This document shows positions 57,452-64,000 of a stretch of DNA of 64,000 bases, one piece after another. Position 1 is the first letter of the stretch, and every line of letters begins with the position of its first letter. The translations under genes and the position numbers were made by a program. Source of the stretch: DATEOR01 sp036279015 (GTDB lineage: Bacteria > Actinomycetota > Thermoleophilia > Gaiellales > Gaiellaceae); the NCBI GenBank assembly GCA_036279015.1, contig DASUJY010000060.1, positions 21,878-85,877 on the forward strand, written 5' to 3'. Below the pieces are notes generated by a model that had not been told where the DNA came from, searched no databases, and was given only the letters and a program-made list of their open reading frames with translations.

Positions 57452-60400
57452 ATGACCGCCGCGGAACCCCCGGTTCCGCCGTTCGCCATGGACCAGCCGG
57501 CACTCCACGCACTCGCCCTCGAGCTCGCAGAGAGCGAGCGCCTGCGCGAGTTCGTCGCGGCGCCCGCCGCCGCGCGAGTGTCCGAGCCTCTTCTGCCGCC
57601 CTTCCTCGCCGCCGTCTTCCTCGAGCGGGGCGGCCCGCTCGTCTGCGTCTTCCCGGACGACTCCGAGGCCCGGGATGCCGCCGAGGCGGCGGGATGGTTC
57701 CTCGGCGAGGAGCGCGTCGGCCTCTTCGCCTCGCGGGGAGTCCGCTGGGGGAGCGGCCTCGAGCCGCCGCCGCACCTCGTCGGCGAGCGGGCGCGCGCTC
57801 TCGAGGTGCTGGCCGCCGGAGGGCTCGTCTGCGCGTCCGCGCTCGGCGCCGCCGAAGGTGTGCCGCCGCGGGATGCGCGCCCGGAGACGATCCGCCTTCG
57901 CGCGGGCGACGCTCCCGGCAGCGAGGCCCTGGCCGAGCAGCTCGCGCTCGCCGGCTACGAACGGGTCGAGCAGGCGCAGGAGCGCGGCCAGTTCGCGGTC
58001 CGCGGCGGGATCGTCGACGTCTATCCGTCCACCGGCCGCGAGCCGGTCCGGCTCGAGCTCTTCGGGGACGAGATCGAGTCGCTTCGCGCCTACTCGGCGT
58101 TCACGCAGCGAACGCTTCATCCCCTCGACGAGGCGCTCGTCCATGCGGCCTCGGAACGCCGCTCCGATCTTGTCGAGCCCTGGCTCGAGGACGAGCCACC
58201 GCCTCCGCCTGGCGACCTCGTCGCGCCCCTCCCGGCTCCGGACTTCGTCTGGCACGCCGACGACGCGCGCAGGGCGGTCGCCGATGAGCTCGGGGAGACG
58301 CTCGCTCTCAGGGGCGCGATCGAGCTCGGCCAGCTTCCCGCCGGCCAGCGCTACTCGTTCGAGGCGCAGCGCCCGGCCGTGGCGGCGCGCGGGCTCTCGG
58401 AGGCCGAGCGCGACCTGACCGCGTTCGTCCGCGGCGGCAACCGGGTCGTCGTCACCTTCGCGCACCGCGGCGAGGCCCTGCGGACAAAAGCGCTCCTCCG
58501 CCGGATCGAGCCGCAAGTGCTCGAGCCCGGCGAGAGCCTTCCGGAGGAACCGGGGCTCGTCTTCGCGGTCGCCCCCGCGCGGCGCGGCTTCGTGCTGCGC
58601 GAGCTCGGACTCGTCCTCCTGCCGGACACGCAGATCTTCCGCAAGCGGCCTCCGCGGGCGGATGCCCGCATCGGTCGGGCGCTCCAGAGCTTCGCCGACC
58701 TGCGCACCGGCGACTACGTCGTCCACGAGGACCACGGCGTCGGCCGGCTGCTCGGCTTCGAGACGAAGACCGTCGCCGGGGTGACGCGCGACTACCTCTT
58801 CCTCGGCTTTCGCGGCGACGACCGCCTGTACGTGCCGCACGAGCAGATCGGCAAGGTCTCGCGCTACGTCGGGGCCGACGGGCACGCCCCTGCGCTCTCG
58901 AAGCTCGGCGGCAAGGCCTGGGAGTCGATCAAGAACCGGGCGCGCGCGGGCGCGCACGAGCTCGCAGGCGAGCTGATCGCGCTCTACGCCCGCCGGCAGC
59001 GCACCGAGGGGCTCGCCTACGCGACCGACAACGAGCTCGTCGAGCAGCTCGAGGCGAGCTTCCCTTACGAGGAGACCCCCGACCAGCTGACGGCGATCGA
59101 GGCGGTGAAGGAGGACCTCGAGACACCGCGGCCGATGGACCGGCTCGTCTGTGGCGACGTCGGCTTCGGCAAGACGGAGGTCGGCGTGCGCGCGGCGTTC
59201 GTCGTCGCGGCCAACGGGAAGCAGACGCTCCTGCTCTCGCCGACGACGATCCTCGCGCAGCAGCACTGGAACACCTTCCGCGAGCGCTACCGCGACTTTC
59301 CGGTCACCGTCGAGATGGTGTCGCGCTTCCGCAAGCCGGCCGACGTCAAGCGCGTCCTTCAGGAGTTTCGTGACGGCAAGGTGGACGTGCTGATCGGGAC
59401 GCACCGCGTCCTCTCGCGCGACGTCGTCGCGAAGGAGCTCGGCCTCGTGATCGTTGACGAAGAGCAGCGCTTCGGCGTCGCCCAGAAGGAGCTTCTCCGC
59501 CAGCTCCGGCTCGAGGTTGACGTGCTCTCGCTCTCGGCGACGCCGATCCCGCGCACCCTGCACATGTCCCTGGCGGGCCTGCGCGACATCAGCGTGATCG
59601 AGACGCCGCCGCAGGGCAGGCGCCCGATCCGTACGCATGTGGGCGAATACGACGAGGAGCTGCTCCTGCACGCCCTCACGCGCGAGACCGAGCGAGGCGG
59701 CCAGTCCTTCTATCTGCACAACCGCGTGGAGACGATCGAGGAGGCGGCCGACCACCTGCGCCAGCTCGCGCCGGACATGCGCTTCCTCGTCGCGCACGGC
59801 CAGATGCCCGAACGTGAGCTCGAGCAGCACATGCTCTCGTTCCTCGCGGGCGACGCGGACGTCCTCGTCTCGACCACGATCATCGAGTCGGGGCTCGACA
59901 TCCCGCAGGCGAACACCCTCGTCGTCGAGCGGGCCGACGCGCTCGGGCTCGCGCAGCTCTACCAGATCCGCGGCCGCGTCGGACGGAGCGACGTCACCGC
60001 GCACGCCTACCTCTTCTACCCGGACGGTCAGGAGCTCACCGCCGAGGCGCGGGCCCGCCTGGCCACGCTCGCCGACCACACCGAGCTCGGCGCCGGCTTC
60101 GCGATCGCGATGCGCGACCTCGAGATCCGCGGCGCCGGCGATCTCCTCGGCGCCGAGCAGTCGGGGCACGTCGCGGCGGTCGGCTTCGAGCTCTACGTCG
60201 AGCTCCTCGCCGAGGCGGTCGCCGAGCTCAGCGGCACGCGCCGCGCTGCGGGGCGGCCGGTCCGGGTCGAGGCGCAGGTCGACGCCTACGTGCCCGCCGA
60301 CTACATCCCCGGAGAGGCGCAGAAGATCGACCTGCACCGGCGGCTCGCCCTCGCCGAGTCCGAGGACGAGCTCCGCGAGCTTCGCGCAACCGCCGAGGAC

Positions 60401-60679
60401 CGCTTCGGGCCGCTTCCCGAGCCCGTCGAGCACCTCTTCGAGATCCAGGAGGCGAAACTGAAGCTCGCCCGCCTGGGGGCCGACTACCTCGTCTTCCGCT
60501 CCTCGCGTGCGGCGATCGGGCCGCTCGTGCTCGGCTCGGCCGAGCTCCGCGAGCTGAGACGCCTCGCGGACACAGCGGTCTATTCGAGCGCGAGAAGCGA
60601 GGTCACCCTGCGTGGCGACGGGTTCAAGTCAGCGCTCGAGCTTGTCGATGCTATCCTCGATTTGCGCCTGGCCGCCTAG
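57452..60679 (+). CDS. mfd: Transcription-repair coupling factor Mfd
   Basis: DNA translocase of 1075 residues that removes stalled RNA polymerase and recruits UvrA. Order: UvrB-homology modules in the first 350 residues (e.g. RGGIVDVYPSTGREPVRLEL), RNA polymerase-interaction (CarD-like) domain about 400-470 (LRTGDYVVHEDHGVGRLLGF), RecG-like helicase with Walker A GDVGFGKTEV (Lys574) and DEEQRFGV (Asp669 start), TRG motif region, and C-terminal TRCF domain (DAYVPADYIPGEAQKIDLHR). Full length. In Bacillus it also follows pth. The ATG at 57488 is an alternative start. Confidence 0.96.
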   Translation: MTAAEPPVPPFAMDQPALHALALELAESERLREFVAAPAAARVSEPLLPPFLAAVFLERGGPLVCVFPDDSEARDAAEAAGWFLGEERVGLFASRGVRWGSGLEPPPHLVGERARALEVLAAGGLVCASALGAAEGVPPRDARPETIRLRAGDAPGSEALAEQLALAGYERVEQAQERGQFAVRGGIVDVYPSTGREPVRLELFGDEIESLRAYSAFTQRTLHPLDEALVHAASERRSDLVEPWLEDEPPPPPGDLVAPLPAPDFVWHADDARRAVADELGETLALRGAIELGQLPAGQRYSFEAQRPAVAARGLSEAERDLTAFVRGGNRVVVTFAHRGEALRTKALLRRIEPQVLEPGESLPEEPGLVFAVAPARRGFVLRELGLVLLPDTQIFRKRPPRADARIGRALQSFADLRTGDYVVHEDHGVGRLLGFETKTVAGVTRDYLFLGFRGDDRLYVPHEQIGKVSRYVGADGHAPALSKLGGKAWESIKNRARAGAHELAGELIALYARRQRTEGLAYATDNELVEQLEASFPYEETPDQLTAIEAVKEDLETPRPMDRLVCGDVGFGKTEVGVRAAFVVAANGKQTLLLSPTTILAQQHWNTFRERYRDFPVTVEMVSRFRKPADVKRVLQEFRDGKVDVLIGTHRVLSRDVVAKELGLVIVDEEQRFGVAQKELLRQLRLEVDVLSLSATPIPRTLHMSLAGLRDISVIETPPQGRRPIRTHVGEYDEELLLHALTRETERGGQSFYLHNRVETIEEAADHLRQLAPDMRFLVAHGQMPERELEQHMLSFLAGDADVLVSTTIIESGLDIPQANTLVVERADALGLAQLYQIRGRVGRSDVTAHAYLFYPDGQELTAEARARLATLADHTELGAGFAIAMRDLEIRGAGDLLGAEQSGHVAAVGFELYVELLAEAVAELSGTRRAAGRPVRVEAQVDAYVPADYIPGEAQKIDLHRRLALAESEDELRELRATAEDRFGPLPEPVEHLFEIQEAKLKLARLGADYLVFRSSRAAIGPLVLGSAELRELRRLADTAVYSSARSEVTLRGDGFKSALELVDAILDLRLAA

Positions 60680-60688
60680 CTTTCTCCC
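60677..60688 (+). promoter_or_regulatory. Candidate leaderless promoter -10 for the foldase lipoprotein
   Basis: TAGCTT followed by six bases and ATG at 60689; the element overlaps the mfd stop codon. Confidence 0.45.
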
Positions 60689-61720
60689 ATGTCCTCTCGC
60701 ATTCGTCTCACCGGCACCGTGCTCTTGCTCGCCCTCGTCGCGGTGCTCGCGCTCGCGGCCTGCGGCGGCAGCTCGAGCTCGGTGGAGGTGCCGGACGGCG
60801 CCATCGCCGTCGTCGGCGAGAAGAGCGTGCCGAAGGCCGACTTCGACCAGCTCATGGAGCAGCAGAAGAAGAGCGCCCAGAGCAAGAACCAGGACTTCCC
60901 CGCGGTCGGCACGCCCCAGTACGAGGCCGTGAAGGCGAGCGTCGTCAAGGGCCTCGTCGAGCAGCGGGAGTGGGAGCTCGAGGGCGAGGCGATGGGTATC
61001 ACGGTGACCGAGGCGGAGATCGACGAGCAGCTCAAGCAGCTGAAGCAGCAGTTCTTCCAGGGGGACGAGGAGAAGTACCAGGCCGAGCTGGACAAGCAGG
61101 GCCTCACGGACCAGCAGGTCCGCGACGAGCTCCGCACGCGCGTCCTCTCGAACAAGATCTTCACCGCCGTGACGAAGAACGTGAACGTCACGGACGCGGA
61201 CATCGATGCCTACTACAAGGCGAACTCCAGCCAGTACCAGCAGCCGGCCTCCCGCGATGTGCGACACATCCTCGTGAAGAGCCAGTCGCAGGCACAGAGC
61301 ATCTACGACCAGATCAGGTCCGGCGGGGACTTCGCAAAGCTCGCGCGGCGCTATACCCAGGACCAGGCGTCGAAGGCCGACGGCGGCAAGTTCACAGCCT
61401 TCAAGGGCCGCACGGTGGCGCCCTTCGACGAGTTCGTCTTCTCGGCCAAGACCGGTGACCTCTCGAAGCCGATCAAGACCGAGTTCGGCTGGCACGTGAT
61501 CGAGGTGCTGTCGGCGGTCAAGCCGGCCTCCACGACACCGCTCTCCAAGGTGAAGGAGCAGATCAAGACGACGCTCCTCCAGCAGAAGCAGAACGCGGCG
61601 ATGAAGACCTGGATCGCGAACCTTCAGAAGAAGTACGCCGACCAGATCTCGTACGCTCCGGGCTATGCACCGCCCGCGGGGACGGACACCGGCGCCGCAA
61701 CGCCAAGCACCTCCGGCTAG
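60689..61720 (+). CDS. PrsA/SurA-like peptidyl-prolyl isomerase lipoprotein
   Basis: Extracytoplasmic foldase of 343 residues. A lipoprotein signal peptide ends in LALAAC with lipid-anchor Cys25. The SurA-type N-terminal region spans about 35-200 with long charged helices. The parvulin domain is RDVRHILVKSQSQAQSIYDQ, FAKLARRYTQDQASKADGGK then GDLSKPIKTEFGWHVIEVL. It would help secreted proteins fold at the outer face of the membrane. In clostridia a similar gene also follows mfd. A short Ala/Thr/Pro-rich tail ends the protein. Confidence 0.93.
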   Translation: MSSRIRLTGTVLLLALVAVLALAACGGSSSSVEVPDGAIAVVGEKSVPKADFDQLMEQQKKSAQSKNQDFPAVGTPQYEAVKASVVKGLVEQREWELEGEAMGITVTEAEIDEQLKQLKQQFFQGDEEKYQAELDKQGLTDQQVRDELRTRVLSNKIFTAVTKNVNVTDADIDAYYKANSSQYQQPASRDVRHILVKSQSQAQSIYDQIRSGGDFAKLARRYTQDQASKADGGKFTAFKGRTVAPFDEFVFSAKTGDLSKPIKTEFGWHVIEVLSAVKPASTTPLSKVKEQIKTTLLQQKQNAAMKTWIANLQKKYADQISYAPGYAPPAGTDTGAATPSTSG

Positions 61721-61724
61721 TCGC

Positions 61725-62486
61725 GTGCCCGAGGGCCGGGAAGCCCTTGCGGGGGCTCTCGTCGATCTCCAGGAGCTGACGGAACGGCTGCGCCGCGAGT
61801 GCCCGTGGGACCGGGAGCAAACCGCCGAGACGATCGTTCCCCACACGATCGAGGAGGCCTACGAGGTCGCGGACGCGGCCCTCGCGGGCGAGGACGTGAA
61901 GCTCGTCGACGAGCTCGGCGATCTCCTCTTCCAGACCTTCTTCCTCGCACTTCTCCTCGAGGAGCGCGGCGCAGGCGACCTGGCCCAGGTGGCGCTCGCG
62001 ATCCAGGAGAAGCTCGTGCGCCGGCACCCTCATGTCTTCGGGGAGGGGGCGGCTGACACACCGGGCGCAGTCCGAAAGCGCTGGGAGGAGCTGAAGAGCG
62101 AGCAGGAGGGGCGCGAGGGGATCTTCCACCACGTGCCCGAGACCCTGCCGTCGCTCCTCTACGCCCAGAAGGTGCAGCGACGGGCGGCCGCGGTCGGGTT
62201 CGAGTATGCAGACCTTCCCGGAGCCTTCGGAGACCTCGACGACGAGGTCGAGGAGCTCCGGGCCGAGCCGAGCGGCGCCGAGCTCGGCGACGTCCTCTTC
62301 GCCGCGGTCAACGTGGCGCGCCATCTGGGCGTCGACCCCGAGCTCGAGCTTCGGCAGGCGAGCGGCCGCTTCGTCGAGCGCGTCGAGCGGGCTGAGGAGC
62401 TGGCAGCGGCCGACGGCAAGGAGTTCGGACAGCTCGAGCTCGCCGAGCAGGATCGCTACTACGATCTCGCCAAGGCGGGCCGATGA
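61725..62486 (+). CDS. mazG: Nucleoside triphosphate pyrophosphohydrolase MazG
   Basis: House-cleaning enzyme of 253 residues with two MazG domains. The first has ELTERLRRECPWDREQTAET, EEAYEVADAAL and KLVDELGDLLFQTFFLALL, holding the EExxE and ExxD metal motifs. The second has DLDDEVEELRAEPSGAELGD then VLFAAVNVARHLGVDPEL. It hydrolyses non-canonical or damaged NTPs. The GTG follows the foldase stop by four bases. The stop overlaps the eno ATG (ATGA). A mycobacterial mfd-mazG-eno order is known. Confidence 0.94.
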   Translation: MPEGREALAGALVDLQELTERLRRECPWDREQTAETIVPHTIEEAYEVADAALAGEDVKLVDELGDLLFQTFFLALLLEERGAGDLAQVALAIQEKLVRRHPHVFGEGAADTPGAVRKRWEELKSEQEGREGIFHHVPETLPSLLYAQKVQRRAAAVGFEYADLPGAFGDLDDEVEELRAEPSGAELGDVLFAAVNVARHLGVDPELELRQASGRFVERVERAEELAAADGKEFGQLELAEQDRYYDLAKAGR

Positions 62487-63754
62487 GCGCCGTCAAGCGC
62501 GTTCACGGACGCCAGATCCTCGACTCGCGCGGGAACCCGACCGTCGAGGTCGACGTCGAGCTCGAGTCGGGCGGCTTCGGCCGCGCCGCGGTCCCCTCAG
62601 GCGCCTCGACCGGGCAGTTCGAGGCGGTCGAGCTCCGCGACGGCGGCGAGGCCTGGCTCGGCAAGGGTGTGCTCGAGGCCGTGGGGAACGTGAACGGAGA
62701 GCTCGCCGCCGCGCTCGCGGGCCGCGACGCCGGCGACCAGGGCGAGATCGACCGCCTCCTCGTCGAGACGGACGGGACGGAGAACAAGGGCCGCCTCGGC
62801 GCGAACGCAGTCCTCGGTTGCTCGCTCGCGGTCGCCAAGGCGGCGGCCGACGAGGCGGGGAAGCCGCTCTACGCCTGGATCGGAGGGGCGGAAGCGCACA
62901 TTCTCCCGGTGCCGATGCTGAATGTCGTCAACGGCGGCGCGCATGCGCAGAACTCGCTCGACCTCCAGGAGTTCATGCTCGTCCCCGCGGGTGCGCCGAG
63001 CTTCGCCGAGGCGCTCCGGGTCGGCGGCGAGGTCTTCCACTCGCTCAAGGCATTGCTGCACGAGCGCGGGTTCGCGACGGCCGTCGGCGACGAGGGCGGC
63101 TTCGCGCCCGATTTCGAGGCGAGCGAGGACGCGATCCGCGCCGTCCTCGAGGCCGCGGAGCGGGCGGGGCACCGCGACCGCGTCGCCATCGCGCTCGATC
63201 CGGCGGCGAGCGAGATCTGGCGGGACGGCGCGTACCGCTTCGAGGGCCGAGTCGCCTCACCCGAAGAGCTCGCCGAATACTGGCGAGCGCTCTGCGAGCG
63301 CTATCCGATCGTGTCGATCGAGGACGGCATGGCCGAGAACGAGTGGGGTGCCTGGAAGCTTTTGACCGACCGGATCGGCGACGGCGTCCAGCTCGTCGGC
63401 GACGACCTTTTCGTGACGAACGTCGAGCGCCTTCGTCAAGGAATCGAGCAGGGCGTTGCGAACGCCATCCTCCTAAAGGTGAACCAGATCGGCACGCTGA
63501 CGGAGACGCTCGAGGCGATCGAGCTCGCCCGCTCCGCCGGGTACGCGACGGTAATCTCGCACCGTTCCGGCGAGACGGAGGACACGACGATCGCCGACCT
63601 CGCGGTCGCGACCGGCGCCGGCCAGATCAAGACCGGGGCGCCATCGCGCACCGACCGGGTCGCGAAGTACAACCAGCTCCTGCGGATCGAGGAGGAGCTC
63701 GGCCCGCGAGCCTCCTATCCCGGCTGGGCGTCCTTCCCGCGCACGGCGCGCTGA
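62483..63754 (+). CDS. eno: Enolase
   Basis: Glycolytic enzyme of 423 residues converting 2-phosphoglycerate to phosphoenolpyruvate. Motifs: RQILDSRGNPTVEVDVEL, VPSGASTGQFEAVELRDGG, MLNVVNGGAHAQNSLDLQEF, VGDEGGFAPDF, the metal aspartate region SIEDGMAENEW, LVGDDLFVTN, LLKVNQIGTLTETLEAI and SHRSGETEDTTIADLAVATG. Intact and of usual length. It overlaps mazG by ATGA and is followed by pyruvate kinase, the next glycolytic step. Confidence 0.97.
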   Translation: MSAVKRVHGRQILDSRGNPTVEVDVELESGGFGRAAVPSGASTGQFEAVELRDGGEAWLGKGVLEAVGNVNGELAAALAGRDAGDQGEIDRLLVETDGTENKGRLGANAVLGCSLAVAKAAADEAGKPLYAWIGGAEAHILPVPMLNVVNGGAHAQNSLDLQEFMLVPAGAPSFAEALRVGGEVFHSLKALLHERGFATAVGDEGGFAPDFEASEDAIRAVLEAAERAGHRDRVAIALDPAASEIWRDGAYRFEGRVASPEELAEYWRALCERYPIVSIEDGMAENEWGAWKLLTDRIGDGVQLVGDDLFVTNVERLRQGIEQGVANAILLKVNQIGTLTETLEAIELARSAGYATVISHRSGETEDTTIADLAVATGAGQIKTGAPSRTDRVAKYNQLLRIEEELGPRASYPGWASFPRTAR

Positions 63755-63882
63755 ACGTTCCGCTCCTGCGACACTGCGCGCAGCACCCGCGCGCTCTCTC
63801 GCAATAGGCTCGAAGCCGGAGGGAGGTTCGCGGCCGGCCCCGGGAATCCGGTCATCCAAACGGTGCGCTCCACCGCCCACGG

Positions 63883-63895
63883 TAACGTGGAGGGC
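63883..63895 (+). promoter_or_regulatory. Candidate leaderless promoter -10 for pyk
   Basis: TAACGT followed by seven bases and the GTG at 63896. GGAGGG in the interval could instead act as a very close ribosome site. Confidence 0.35.
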
Positions 63896-64000
63896 GTGGC
63901 CCTGGGGAATCGCCGAACGAAGATCGTCTGCACGATCGGGCCCGCGTGCTCGTCGCGTGAGATGCTCGAGAAGCTCGTCGACGCGGGGATGGACGCTGCG
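63896..64000 (+). CDS. pyk: Pyruvate kinase, N-terminal fragment
   Basis: The first 35 codons of a gene cut by the right edge. They encode VALGNRRTKIVCTIGPACSS then REMLEKLVDAGMDAA, the conserved pyruvate kinase opening (RTKIVxTIGPAS type). It would convert phosphoenolpyruvate and ADP to pyruvate and ATP, directly after enolase. In-frame GTGs at 63863 and 63887 are alternative starts. The 141 bases between eno and this start hold no other gene. Confidence 0.88.
   Translation, partial: MALGNRRTKIVCTIGPACSSREMLEKLVDAGMDAA

Noticed and set aside
57155..60433. 1092-codon open frame antisense to mfd
   Set aside because: Composition is a mirror of the high-GC mfd codons, rich in Arg, Asp, Leu and Val, with no domain. 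Mfd on the other strand is unmistakable.

Overview
The window is about 70% G+C and almost fully coding. Genes are tightly packed, with many ATGA/GTGA overlaps and frequent GTG or TTG starts. Three features point to a high-GC Gram-positive actinobacterium: an inositol-1-phosphate synthase beside a CDP-alcohol phosphatidyltransferase, a dnaK-grpE-dnaJ-hspR-clpB operon, and a Tad pilus locus with no outer-membrane secretin. A deep-branching class such as Thermoleophilia (Gaiellales/Solirubrobacterales) is my best inference from gene content; it is not proven here. No phage, insertion sequence, CRISPR array or clear foreign island was seen. No stretch over 300 bases lacks a gene; the longest gaps are 37278-37534, 27285-27487 and 55581-55783.

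Layout. 1-4940: the end of an RNA m5U methyltransferase, a phosphoesterase, a GNAT acetyltransferase, a presenilin-like membrane protein, a divergent uracil-DNA glycosylase and a glycosyltransferase-PHP fusion. 4961-10303: a cyclase-ATPase-TPR signalling protein, then an inositol phosphate synthase carrying two N-terminal ribbon-helix-helix modules, with a perfect inverted repeat at its start, then a phosphatidylinositol(-phosphate) synthase-like enzyme. 10322-14275: moaA, a DMT transporter and an S9 peptidase. 14342-20843: the heat-shock operon, which includes a 56-residue membrane microprotein. 20872-25582: two small membrane proteins and a 1197-residue secreted repeat protein. 25654-28117: a NarL-type two-component pair plus a divergent second regulator.

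28198-38158: a Tad/Flp pilus locus (two Flp pilins, TadE, a TadG-like protein with an EF-hand loop, CpaB, TadZ, TadA, a VWA-TadB fusion, TadC, and divergent prepilin peptidase). 38166-44677: small uncharacterised proteins, the pseudouridine-degrading pair psuK-psuG, a GT39-like membrane glycosyltransferase, an FmdB-type zinc ribbon and an LCP cell-wall ligase.

44704-64000: a ROK kinase, then a long housekeeping block: rsmI, (M23), abrB, metG, tatD, rsmA, ispE, tRNA-Gln, glmU, prs, rplY, pth, mfd, foldase, mazG, eno, pyk. Its order closely follows the abrB-metS-to-mfd region of Bacillus and the metS-to-eno region of mycobacteria. A sortase and its likely LPWAG substrate are inserted between prs and rplY. 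Several genes across the window have a TANNNT element 6-8 bases before the start codon, which suggests leaderless transcription. The most unusual items are the ribbon-helix-helix/Ino1 fusion with its operator-like palindrome, the presenilin-like protein, the short GlmU, the degenerate M23 gene running antisense through abrB, and the VWA-TadB and TadG-like pilus proteins.
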